Source: Acidobacteriota bacterium (GTDB taxonomy: Bacteria; Acidobacteriota; Blastocatellia; Pyrinomonadales; Pyrinomonadaceae). Taken from it: a stretch of DNA of 6,027 bases. The number at the start of each line of letters is the position of its first letter. The first letter of the stretch is position 1. Shown piece after piece: positions 1-5,937 of the stretch. The DNA lies in NCBI GenBank assembly GCA_020853255.1, contig JADYZI010000270.1, positions 1 to 6,027 on the forward strand, in the 5' to 3' direction. The position numbers were made by a program, and so were the translations under genes. The notes under the pieces were generated by a model that was not told the origin of the DNA, did no database searches, and saw only the letters and a program-made list of their open reading frames with translations.

Positions 1-110
1 TGCAATTTTGGTTTTGTGGACTTGGCCTGAGCCTGTGACTGAGCGTTCATCGCCACGATAGCGATGGCTGTCAGGAATAGACCCAAAGCATATTTCTCAA
101 TTGTTTTCAT
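1..110 (-). CDS. Secreted protein, N-terminal fragment (runs off window edge)
   Basis: Only the first 36 codons are present; the rest lies beyond base 1. The start is well supported: an AGGAGC ribosome binding site lies four bases upstream of the ATG, and the gene begins 21 bases after the CusA stop with no terminator between them. The visible part is a signal peptide: a short charged start (MKTIEK), a hydrophobic core at residues 8-21, then a Gln/Ala-rich region ending in AQA that would suit signal peptidase I cleavage near residue 29, followed by a basic stretch (KSTKPK). By position it could be the periplasmic adaptor (CusB type), a small metal-binding protein or another export accessory, but no family-specific residue is visible. 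No lipobox cysteine is seen. The function is unassigned. Confidence 0.75.
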   Translation of the reverse strand, partial: MKTIEKYALGLFLTAIAIVAMNAQSQAQAKSTKPKL

Positions 111-114
111 AAAA

Positions 115-120
115 GCTCCT
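115..120 (-). promoter_or_regulatory. Ribosome binding site of the secreted protein
   Basis: The minus strand reads AGGAGC followed by TTTT and ATG. This is one of the two clearest Shine-Dalgarno sequences in the window. It fixes the start of the edge-truncated gene and shows that this gene is expressed separately from, but directly after, the pump gene. Confidence 0.75.
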
Positions 121-131
121 TTTTTGTTCAA

Positions 132-3100
132 TCAAACTTCTTTCTTTAGTTCTCGTTCCCGAAGCCAATAGAAGATTACTGGCGTAATGATCAGGACGTG
201 CAATAGACTCGATACCATTCCGCCCAGAACGGGAGCGGCTAGCGGCTTCATTACCTCGGAACCTGAGCTCGTGCTCCACATGATCGGTAATAGCCCGACG
301 ACCACCGTGGTTACTGTCATTACCTTCGGCCGCAAACGTAGCAGAGCTCCGTCGATGACCGCTTGCATGAGTTCTCTGGACGTTAACTGTCTTCCCAATT
401 CATTTCGCCGGTTCTCAACAGACTCATTTAGATAGATAACCATGACTACCGCCGTCTGGACCGCAGTGCCAAACAAAGCGATAAAGCCGACCCAAACCGC
501 AACCGAAAAGTTGTAGCCGAGAAGCCAGACAAGATAGACGCCTCCGGTTAAAGCGAACGGTACCGCCATCAAAACGTGGGCGGCTTCAACTACCGAGTGG
601 TACGTGAGATAAAGCAAACCGAAGATGATCAACAGCACAATCGGAACGACAAAGAGCAAACGGCTCTTGGCACGCTGCTGATTCTCGTATTGGCCGCTCC
701 ATGCGATGTAATATCCCGTCGGCAGTTCAACTTCTTTTATCTTTTCCTTCGCCTCATCGACAAAGCTGCCGACATCGCGGCCGCGAACATTCAAAAGTAC
801 CGTGCCGCGAAGTAAACCATTTTCGCTTTGGATCATAGTCGCGCCTTCGACCGAACGAATTTCAGCAACTTGTGAGAGCGGAACCGAGCCGCCATTGGAC
901 ATAGCGATAGGTATCTGACCGAGCGCCTGAGGCGTATTTCGAAATTCTTTGGCATAACGCACGCGGACTGGGAAACGGCGTCGTCCCTCGACCGTTACGG
1001 AAAGATTCGTTTCGCCGATGCCTTTTTCAATCGTGTCTTGAATTACCGAAACGTCGATTCCGTATCGTGCGGCGGCCGGACGATCGATCTTAATATCGAT
1101 ATAGGGTGAGCCGCCGATCTGTTCGGGATAGACATCGACGGCGCCGCGAACTTTCTTGACCGACTCCGCGACCTGACGCGAAAGCGTTTCGAGCTGTTTC
1201 AGATCGTTACCGAAAATCTTGATGCCGACCTGAGTTCGTATTCCTGTTGAAAGCATCTCGATGCGGTTAATGATCGGCTGCGTCCAAATATTTGTAACGC
1301 CTGGCATCCGCAGCTTTTCATCCATTTCGCTGATCAGATCCTCGCGGGTCAATCCCGGCCGCCACTGATCCTGCGGTTTGAGATGGATGAGCGTCTCATT
1401 CATATTCGTCGGCGCCGGATCGGTCGAGGTCTCGGCTCGTCCGGCTTTGCCGACCGCCGTTTCGACCTCTGGAAATTCTTTAAGCATCTCGCCCTGTTTG
1501 CTCATTATCTTGCTCGCCTCATCAATTGAGATCGACGGGTCGGTTATCGGCATGTACATCACGTCGCCTTCGTTAAGTGGCGGCATAAACTCGCTGCCGA
1601 TGCCCATCGCCAGGATGATCGCTCCGAGAAACAGGACGAGAGCCGAACAGATGGCCAAAACCCGATGCTTGAGCGCGAGGAGCAGCGTCGGTTCATAAAG
1701 CCGCCGCAAGAAACGCATAACTGGATTGGCTCCCTCCGAATGAACTTTTCCACCGATCAGAAATGTGCAGAGTACCGGCACGAGCGTCACGGCGAGGATC
1801 GTCGCCCCGGCCATGGCAAATGTTTTTGTAAAGGCAAGCGGATGAAAGAGCTTTCCTTCCTGACCGATCAGGGCAAATACCGGAATAAAGGCTAGAATAA
1901 TGATCGCCATCGAAAAGAAAACGGGGCGCCCGACAAGTTTTGTCGATTCGAGAACAACCTCCCACACCGCCTTGCGGTCTTTCGGGTCAATCTTCCTTAT
2001 CTCCATAAACCGAAAGGCGTTTTCCGTGACGACAATTCCCGCGTCGACAAGAACGCCGATAGCGATGGCAATTCCCGAGAGCGACATCAGATTTGAACTG
2101 ATGCCCATGAAATACATGAAGAGAAACGACATCAGGACCGCCAGCGGCAGCGGAATCGTGACGATCAAGATCGAGCGGAAATGTGCGAGAAAGATGATGT
2201 GTGCAAGGGTAACTAGGATCAACTCTTCGATAAGCGTTCGCTTGAGAGTACCGGTTGCTTGATTGATAAGCTGTGTGCGGTCATAAAACGGCACAATGCG
2301 AACTCCCGCGGGTAGTCCGGCCTGTAAAGCTTCGATCTTTTGTTTAACTCCCTCGATAACTTCGAGTGTGTTGACACCGTAACGCGCGATCACCACGCCG
2401 CCAACGGCTTCCTTACCGTTCTTGTCGAGTGCTCCGGTGCGAAATGCGTTGCCTAGCTTTACTTCGGCCACGTTTTTGACAAAGATCGGCGTGCCGTTTG
2501 ATGAACCGATCATTATGTTTTCGACATCTTCCACCGAGCCTATCAATCCGATCCCGCGAACGACCGCCCACTGTCCGCCCTGTTCGACGACATTGCCGCC
2601 AACGTTATTGTTTGATTTCTGCACCGCCTCGACGACGGTGGAAATCGGAATGTTGACGCCACGCAGTTTATTCGGGTCGATGTCGATCTGATATTGCTGA
2701 ACGTAACCGCCGACCGACGCAACCTCAGCAACGCCCGGAACGGAATTGAGCTGATAGCGCACGTACCAATCCTGAACTGAGCGGAGGTCACGCAAATTCA
2801 TCGAATCGGATTCAATCGTGTACCAAAAAACCTGCCCGACACCTGTCGCATCGGGGCCGAGTGTCGGGACGACACCTTCGGGCAACTGTTTTGTAACCAA
2901 ATTGAGACGCTCCAAAACTCTCGTTCGCGCCCAGTAAAGATCCACGTTGTCCTCAAAGATGATGTTTATCATCGAGAAACTGAAAGCCGAGTTTGCACGG
3001 ATTACGCGCACACCGGGAAGCCCCTGGAGATTTGTGACAAGCGGATAAGTCACCTGGTCTTCAACCTCCTGCGGCGAGCGTCCTGTCCAATCTGTAAAAA

Positions 3101-3245
3101 CAATTACCTGATTGTCCGAAAGGTCGGGAATCGCGTCGATCGGCGTGCGCAGCAAGGCCCAATAACCAGCGGCAGCGACACCGATATAAAACACGATTAT
3201 CAGTCCGCGATTATTTAACGACCACTCGATGAGCTTATGTATCAT
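132..3245 (-). CDS. cusA: CusA/CzcA-type RND heavy-metal efflux pump, inner membrane subunit (HME4-like, Cu(I)/Ag(I))
   Basis: Full-length proton-driven RND metal exporter of 1037 residues, close to E. coli CusA in length. It would form the inner membrane trimer of a tripartite efflux complex. The N-terminal helix is at about 13-32, followed by the first periplasmic pore domain (with [11 protein letters not shown] at 34-44 and GPDATGVG at 130-137), helices 2-7 (about 336-548), the second periplasmic domain (about 549-860), and helices 8-12 (about 862-1028). The fourth helix carries [19 protein letters not shown] (391-409), with D401 and E408 at the proton-relay positions and K974 as the likely partner lysine. 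The central metal site is intact: M565, M615 and M664, matching E. coli M573, M623 and M672 at a constant offset of eight, with E617 nearby. This supports monovalent copper or silver as substrate. Several other methionines of the E. coli relay are replaced (see findings). The ATG lies six bases after the stop of the upstream lipoprotein gene, with only a weak GCAGGG before it, so translation is probably coupled. No adaptor or outer-membrane channel gene is visible. Confidence 0.96.
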   Translation of the reverse strand: MIHKLIEWSLNNRGLIIVFYIGVAAAGYWALLRTPIDAIPDLSDNQVIVFTDWTGRSPQEVEDQVTYPLVTNLQGLPGVRVIRANSAFSFSMINIIFEDNVDLYWARTRVLERLNLVTKQLPEGVVPTLGPDATGVGQVFWYTIESDSMNLRDLRSVQDWYVRYQLNSVPGVAEVASVGGYVQQYQIDIDPNKLRGVNIPISTVVEAVQKSNNNVGGNVVEQGGQWAVVRGIGLIGSVEDVENIMIGSSNGTPIFVKNVAEVKLGNAFRTGALDKNGKEAVGGVVIARYGVNTLEVIEGVKQKIEALQAGLPAGVRIVPFYDRTQLINQATGTLKRTLIEELILVTLAHIIFLAHFRSILIVTIPLPLAVLMSFLFMYFMGISSNLMSLSGIAIAIGVLVDAGIVVTENAFRFMEIRKIDPKDRKAVWEVVLESTKLVGRPVFFSMAIIILAFIPVFALIGQEGKLFHPLAFTKTFAMAGATILAVTLVPVLCTFLIGGKVHSEGANPVMRFLRRLYEPTLLLALKHRVLAICSALVLFLGAIILAMGIGSEFMPPLNEGDVMYMPITDPSISIDEASKIMSKQGEMLKEFPEVETAVGKAGRAETSTDPAPTNMNETLIHLKPQDQWRPGLTREDLISEMDEKLRMPGVTNIWTQPIINRIEMLSTGIRTQVGIKIFGNDLKQLETLSRQVAESVKKVRGAVDVYPEQIGGSPYIDIKIDRPAAARYGIDVSVIQDTIEKGIGETNLSVTVEGRRRFPVRVRYAKEFRNTPQALGQIPIAMSNGGSVPLSQVAEIRSVEGATMIQSENGLLRGTVLLNVRGRDVGSFVDEAKEKIKEVELPTGYYIAWSGQYENQQRAKSRLLFVVPIVLLIIFGLLYLTYHSVVEAAHVLMAVPFALTGGVYLVWLLGYNFSVAVWVGFIALFGTAVQTAVVMVIYLNESVENRRNELGRQLTSRELMQAVIDGALLRLRPKVMTVTTVVVGLLPIMWSTSSGSEVMKPLAAPVLGGMVSSLLHVLIITPVIFYWLRERELKKEV

Positions 3246-3251
3246 CCCTGC

Positions 3252-3701
3252 TTACTTCGCTCTGACGGGCAACGAAAATGCTCCTTTTCCGGCCGGGCCT
3301 TCATACGTTATCTGGGCCTGCCATTCACCAGCCATTTCGATATCAACTTTGCCCTTATAGACGCCCGGAGTTCCGGTTGTCGTAAAGGCGGATCCGTTAT
3401 TCATCTCGGCCATGCTGCCCATTGCTGCCATTCGATAGTTCAACGCAACGGAACCAACATCGACTGGTTGTCCCGACGCATCGGTGAATGTAAGCATGAA
3501 CTCCTGCGAACCTTTCTTTAACGTTCCGTCCGAGTTTGAAATCGTCGCGGTAAGGTTGTTGCCCGCCGGGCCGCTTTTTATAGCTTTACCGGGGATCGGG
3601 TTTTCAGCGGTAGGCTTTGGCGTTTCTGAACCGCAAGCCGCGGTAAATACGATCAAAGCAAAGAGTGTGATTGAACCAATAAATAAAACGGTCTTTCTCA
3701 T
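3252..3701 (-). CDS. FixH/YtkA-like Met-rich lipoprotein
   Basis: A 149-residue exported protein. Residues 1-22 form a signal peptide ending in FTAAC, with C23 as probable lipidation site. The mature protein begins with a short Pro-rich linker (about 24-40) and continues as a single beta-rich domain from about 45 to 147 resembling the FixH/YtkA-like family, seen in the pattern of a FxLTFTDASGQP strand-turn (68-79), a Met motif, and TGTPGVYKGKVDIEMAGEW (109-127), typical of its later strands. The Met motif at 91-100 is four methionines spaced every third residue (M91, M94, M97, M100), with M123 further on; such Met sites suit soft metal binding, here inferred as Cu(I) or Ag(I). The gene lies directly before cusA, with six bases between stop and start. 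A role as a periplasmic metal-binding partner of the pump is inferred. A CusF-like chaperone role is possible, but the sequence does not look like the CusF fold. The family call rests on pattern recognition. Confidence 0.8.
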   Translation of the reverse strand: MRKTVLFIGSITLFALIVFTAACGSETPKPTAENPIPGKAIKSGPAGNNLTATISNSDGTLKKGSQEFMLTFTDASGQPVDVGSVALNYRMAAMGSMAEMNNGSAFTTTGTPGVYKGKVDIEMAGEWQAQITYEGPAGKGAFSLPVRAK

Positions 3702-3709
3702 ATAGTTGT

Positions 3710-3714
3710 CTCCT
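3710..3714 (-). promoter_or_regulatory. Ribosome binding site of the FixH-like lipoprotein
   Basis: AGGAG lies nine bases before the ATG at 3701 on the minus strand and decides that start. It sits at the end of the longest non-coding gap, directly after two tandem CTCTAG copies. Confidence 0.7.
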
Positions 3715-3748
3715 AGAGCTAGAGTTACTTCGGCGGCCCTTTATTCCG

Positions 3749-3817
3749 AAAGGCGCACCAATGGCCGAAATTGAAATAGCGCAAAAAGGCTCACGTTCGC
3801 CTGAAAAAAAGGCGCAC
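3749..3817 (-). repeat. Three direct copies of GTGCGCCTTT in the intergenic gap
   Basis: On the minus strand GTGCGCCTTT occurs at 3808-3817 and again at 3749-3758, both exact, with a one-mismatch copy GTGAGCCTTT at 3785-3794. All three have the same orientation. The copies lie upstream of the lipoprotein-cusA pair, so they could be binding sites of a regulator. They could also be chance, since the unit is short and the spacings (23 and 36 bases) are unequal. Confidence 0.5.
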
Positions 3818-3830
3818 TGCTCCTAAGTAA

Positions 3831-4205
3831 CTAGATCAACAACGAATGGTGTTGGATATATTTGGGTTGTAAAGTCTGCGGAAGAATCCGAGGAAGGTAG
3901 GGCGAAGCATCGGGCGTTTTAGCCCTCGTTGTTGGGAACAACGCGACTATTTGCTCTACAACGGACCTTGTAATAGTTGAGCTTGATGGCGAGTAACTAC
4001 TAAAAGAAGAGGTCGGTGCTGACTCCGAGCAATTAACTGCACAGCATAAACCGGCCGAAGTGGCTGCCGGCGAGCCATCCTTGCTCTTGGCCTTGTCGCA
4101 GCACTTCATCATCTTGTCATTCGACGCGTGAAGCGGCGTACCTGACACGACGCCGGAGGCGAGTGCCAAGAACAGGAATAACATTGTGAGACGTCTCACC
4201 ATCAT
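3831..4205 (-). CDS. Small secreted Cys-rich protein, hypothetical
   Basis: A 124-residue protein with a classical signal peptide from the chosen start: two arginines (R4, R5), a hydrophobic core at 6-20, and a likely cleavage site after LHA (A27). The mature part opens with a compact metal-ligand-like segment: M32, M33, C35, C36, then C54, C55 and C59, with many lysines between. It is followed by a Ser/Thr/Pro-rich stretch (about 60-80), a region that could form a short helix (VVEQIVALF), and a C-terminus ending KYIQHHSLLI with adjacent histidines. The five cysteines could bind metal in the periplasm or form disulfides. I do not recognise a named family, though similar short proteins seem to accompany metal genes in Acidobacteriota (from memory). 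The start at 4205 was preferred because it gives a typical signal peptide and has GGGAG eleven bases upstream. An alternative ATG at 4235, 19 bases after the DUF3703 stop, would add ten residues. The open frame extends further upstream, but that part overlaps DUF3703 out of frame and is not coding. Confidence 0.72.
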   Translation of the reverse strand: MMVRRLTMLFLFLALASGVVSGTPLHASNDKMMKCCDKAKSKDGSPAATSAGLCCAVNCSESAPTSSFSSYSPSSSTITRSVVEQIVALFPTTRAKTPDASPYLPRILPQTLQPKYIQHHSLLI

Positions 4206-4254
4206 CTTCGAACATACTCCCGGTGGCTTGGACATGTCAATAGAACTCTCAACT

Positions 4255-4632
4255 TTACTGTTCAATAGCCTCCTTCTTACCATGTTCAATAATCGCCTGT
4301 AAATCGCTGGGAATGGACATCGACCTAAAAAACCATACATTCGAGCCGCCTGTGTTCCCGGTCGGATAGATACCGAGCGGCGTCTTTGTCGAAGCTCCGA
4401 TAATGCGGAAAAGCTGACCCCAAATCTCACGTGGTGAGCGCAGTTTAATTGCGAGGTTTAACATTCGTAAATGAATACGTGTGTGATGGTACGTCGATGC
4501 CTGACCGAGTACATGAGCTCGCTCAAGGTGATGAAATGCAGAGTGCAAATTGCTCGATGCAGTTAATTCTTCGGCCAAGGCGATTTCGCGGTCTACTGCC
4601 TCAGCGATAATTGTTTTCCCGTTAGTCGTCAT
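4255..4632 (-). CDS. DUF3703 family protein, His-rich
   Basis: A 125-residue cytoplasmic protein with no signal peptide or membrane segment. It carries the marks of the DUF3703 family: LERAHVLGQ at 36-44, paired histidines H49 and H50, H54, a GQLFR segment at 72-76, and TGNTGG at 91-96 followed by an aromatic stretch and IPSDL at 107-111. The N-terminal half is probably helical. It is rich in histidine (H30, H34, H35, H40, H49, H50, H54), many of them spaced as on one helix face, which would allow metal binding; that is inference, since no function is established for the family to my knowledge. Members often sit near metal-resistance genes, as here between a CDF exporter and a CusA pump. The ribosome binding site is poor: only an A-rich AAAGAAGA lies just before the ATG. 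Expression probably depends on the upstream genes. Confidence 0.85.
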   Translation of the reverse strand: MTTNGKTIIAEAVDREIALAEELTASSNLHSAFHHLERAHVLGQASTYHHTRIHLRMLNLAIKLRSPREIWGQLFRIIGASTKTPLGIYPTGNTGGSNVWFFRSMSIPSDLQAIIEHGKKEAIEQ

Positions 4633-4662
4633 TCTTCTTTTTTTGTTCTAGTTTTGTTGGTC

Positions 4663-4776
4663 TCAGAAGAATGAACCAATGAGAACCATCAGTCCCAACA
4701 AAATAAGGCTGCCCAGAATGAACAAAGCAAACTGATGCAGCGTAATCAGGTGAAAGTAATCGGTCTCTTGTCCCAT
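4663..4776 (-). CDS. Putative 37-residue single-helix membrane peptide
   Basis: A short open frame filling the space between the CDF gene (31 bases upstream) and DUF3703 (30 bases downstream). The start region is polar (MGQETDYFH). Residues from about 10 to 37 form an almost uninterrupted hydrophobic stretch rich in Leu, Ile, Phe and Gly, long enough to cross the membrane, and the protein ends SFF directly before TGA. The tight fit between two operon genes and the strong hydrophobic bias favour a real gene. Against it: no clear Shine-Dalgarno sequence, and a dyad covers the bases directly before the ATG. It could be a small partner of the CDF transporter, but nothing in the sequence shows this. 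No family is recognised. Confidence 0.5.
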   Translation of the reverse strand: MGQETDYFHLITLHQFALFILGSLILLGLMVLIGSFF

Positions 4777-4800
4777 TTAGGTCACTTAAATCTTACCTAA
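4777..4800 (-). promoter_or_regulatory. Inverted repeat directly before the 37-residue gene
   Basis: TTAGGT at 4777-4782 and ACCTAA at 4795-4800 are perfect reverse complements separated by twelve bases. In the mRNA this would be a six-pair hairpin ending at the base before the ATG at 4776, so it could hinder translation of the small gene. As DNA it could be a dimeric regulator site. It is short, so chance is not excluded. Confidence 0.4.
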
Positions 4801-4807
4801 TCTGCCT

Positions 4808-5704
4808 TTACAGATGTGTCTCGTGACACGCGAAGTCCTTGCGCTCGGTCTGGGCGGTGACGTGCGCGATCTTGAATTCGCTCGTGCACGAATCGTGTAC
4901 ACGTTGTAGAACGTCGTCGTGTTCGGCTCCGTCTGCGAGAACAGCATGAACGCTCAATGCATTCACGCCCGACGTAAGCGACCAGACGTGTAGATCGTGT
5001 ATCTCATCCACGCCCGCGATCTTTGAAAGTTTTTCGCGGAGGGCGGTGATATTTACGTCAGACGGCGTGCCTTCGAGCAATACACTCACAGCGTCCTTTA
5101 GTAGTGCCCAAGTCCTCGGCAAAATGAACAATCCGATTCCTGCTGAAATAAGCGGATCAGCGTAATACCATCCGGTCGTGAGCATTATTATTCCCGCGAT
5201 TATCACTCCGACCGATGTGAGCATATCCGACAAAACTTCGAAATATGCTCCCTTCATATTCAGGCTTTCCTTTGAGCCGGAACGCAAAATAAAGACTCCG
5301 GCAACGTTTATCACAAGGCCAATCGATGCGACCGCGAGCATTCCGACACTTTGCACTTCGGGCGGGTTTTTGAATCGTTCGTACGCTTCGTAAAGAATGT
5401 AGAGCGATATGAAGATCAAAACTACCGCGTTAGTAAGAGCCGCGAGTATTTCGACACGGTAATAGCCATACGTTCGTTCCGGTGATGCTGGTTTTTCTGC
5501 AAACCAAATAGCGAGTAACGCCAAACCGACGCCCGCAACATCCGTCAGCATATGCCCGGCATCGGCTAACAACGCTAGACTTCCCGTCCAAAACCCGCCA
5601 ATTACCTCAACGATCAAATAGAAGAACGTCAGGCAAAAGACGATCATCAATGGCTTTTTGTTTCTGCCCGCCGCCGATACTTGGTGTGTGTGTCCGTGTC
5701 CCAT
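4808..5704 (-). CDS. czcD: CzcD-like cation diffusion facilitator (divalent metal efflux)
   Basis: A 298-residue CDF transporter of normal length, expected to exchange cytoplasmic Zn, Co or Cd for protons at the inner membrane as a homodimer. It starts with a His-rich tail (MGHGHTHQ) and has six helices at about 17-40, 43-69, 84-107, 119-140, 152-178 and 181-202. A C-terminal metal-sensing domain follows at about 203-298, with EIHDLHVWSLTSG at 234-246, and the protein ends in a Cys/His tail (C293, H294, H297). Helix 2 carries the family signature LLADAGHMLTDVAG, giving site ligands H51 and D55. In helix 5 the matching pair is E156 and D160 (YFEVLSD), where classical zinc CDFs have HxxxD. I checked the codon at 5237-5239: it reads GAA on the coding strand. 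The start lies nine bases after the stop of the upstream 66-residue gene, with a weak AGGT before it, so coupling is likely. The metal preference is inferred, and E156 makes it less certain. Confidence 0.93.
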   Translation of the reverse strand: MGHGHTHQVSAAGRNKKPLMIVFCLTFFYLIVEVIGGFWTGSLALLADAGHMLTDVAGVGLALLAIWFAEKPASPERTYGYYRVEILAALTNAVVLIFISLYILYEAYERFKNPPEVQSVGMLAVASIGLVINVAGVFILRSGSKESLNMKGAYFEVLSDMLTSVGVIIAGIIMLTTGWYYADPLISAGIGLFILPRTWALLKDAVSVLLEGTPSDVNITALREKLSKIAGVDEIHDLHVWSLTSGVNALSVHAVLADGAEHDDVLQRVHDSCTSEFKIAHVTAQTERKDFACHETHL

Positions 5705-5713
5705 ATTGCGTAC

Positions 5714-5914
5714 CTAGAATCTGTACCTTCGATTTCTTCGTCTTTTCTCCGCCTTTGCTTGTCCCAGCCGCTTGTACCGGCTTAACCTTTTCTCGCTCGG
5801 GTACGTCTTGAATCCGCGTTTATTCAGGAAGAGCATCAGCCAGGTCAGTCCGAAGATCAAGGACGTTCCGATGACCGCTCCGATGAGCATGTGAACTGGA
5901 TTCGCAGACGACAT
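5714..5914 (-). CDS. Small membrane protein with strongly basic C-terminal tail, hypothetical
   Basis: A 66-residue protein. Residues 8-30 form one membrane helix (LIGAVIGTSLIFGLTWLMLF). Residues 31-66 are extremely basic, with 16 Lys/Arg, ending KRRRNRRYRF, plus several aromatic residues. By the positive-inside rule the tail would lie in the cytoplasm, where it could contact lipid head groups, nucleic acid or an acidic partner protein. The gene begins 12 bases after the PII stop, with GGA five bases before the ATG, and ends nine bases before the CDF start. That spacing supports a true gene in the same transcript. A second ATG at codon 9 (5890) is possible but would shorten the helix lead. 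I recognise no family. Its place between a PII protein and a CDF transporter suggests a link to either, which is inference. Confidence 0.62.
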   Translation of the reverse strand: MSSANPVHMLIGAVIGTSLIFGLTWLMLFLNKRGFKTYPSEKRLSRYKRLGQAKAEKRRRNRRYRF

Positions 5915-5920
5915 AAATTC

Positions 5921-5937
5921 CGTTGATTAGATCAACG
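5921..5937 (-). promoter_or_regulatory. Perfect 7-3-7 inverted repeat over the PII stop codon
   Basis: CGTTGAT, three bases, then ATCAACG: the arms are perfect reverse complements. The dyad covers the PII stop codon (5927-5929) and reaches to within seven bases of the ATG of the 66-residue gene, overlapping the base before its GGA. In RNA it would be a tight seven-pair hairpin with a three-base loop, which could regulate coupling between the two genes. There is no following U-tract, so it is not a terminator. A DNA operator is the alternative. Confidence 0.45.

Larger units (their letters stand above)
3702..3830 (-). other. Longest intergenic gap, with repeats and possible RNA structure
   Basis: This gap separates the CDF/DUF3703/Cys-rich genes from the lipoprotein-cusA pair, so it is the natural place for an operon break or mRNA processing site. 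It holds three copies of a ten-base repeat (listed separately) and two potential stem structures. One stem is nested: TTCGGC at 3729-3734 pairs with GCCGAA at 3764-3769, around an inner CCTTT (3738-3742) and AAAGG (3749-3753). The other pairs CGCCT at 3798-3802 with AGGCG at 3810-3814. The second has its T-tract in the loop rather than after the stem, so it is not a standard terminator. I saw no convincing -35/-10 pair on the minus strand, though promoters of poorly studied phyla may not match the usual consensus. Confidence 0.5.

Noticed and set aside
97..279. Minus-strand 60-residue frame overlapping the end of cusA and the next gene start
   Set aside because: It is out of frame with both real genes, and its Arg/Ser-rich translation is typical of a shadow.
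1378..2262. Several plus-strand open frames of 76 to 120 codons inside cusA
   Set aside because: All lie antisense to highly conserved pump motifs. Their translations are low-complexity shadows without domain features.
3484..3705. Plus-strand open frame antisense to the lipoprotein gene
   Set aside because: It is a shadow of a gene with clear signal peptide and family features, and has no ribosome binding site or recognisable domain.
3798..3814. CGCCT/AGGCG hairpin as a rho-independent terminator
   Set aside because: The T-tract lies in the loop, not after the stem, and the stem has only five pairs. It may be structured RNA but not a standard terminator.
3702..3830. A sigma-70 promoter before the lipoprotein-cusA pair
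   Set aside because: No -35 and -10 pair with suitable spacing was found on the minus strand. The question stays open because the host's promoter consensus is unknown.
4201..4257. The ATG at 4235 as start of the Cys-rich protein
   Set aside because: It is possible, being 19 bases after the DUF3703 stop, but it gives a longer and less typical signal peptide lead and has only a weak GAGAG site. Kept as the alternative.
4236..4430. Upstream extension of the Cys-rich protein frame, giving a 199-residue product
   Set aside because: It overlaps the DUF3703 gene in another frame by 176 bases, and the extra residues are Arg-rich with no domain. The signal peptide would be buried inside the protein. 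The start near 4205-4235 is far better.
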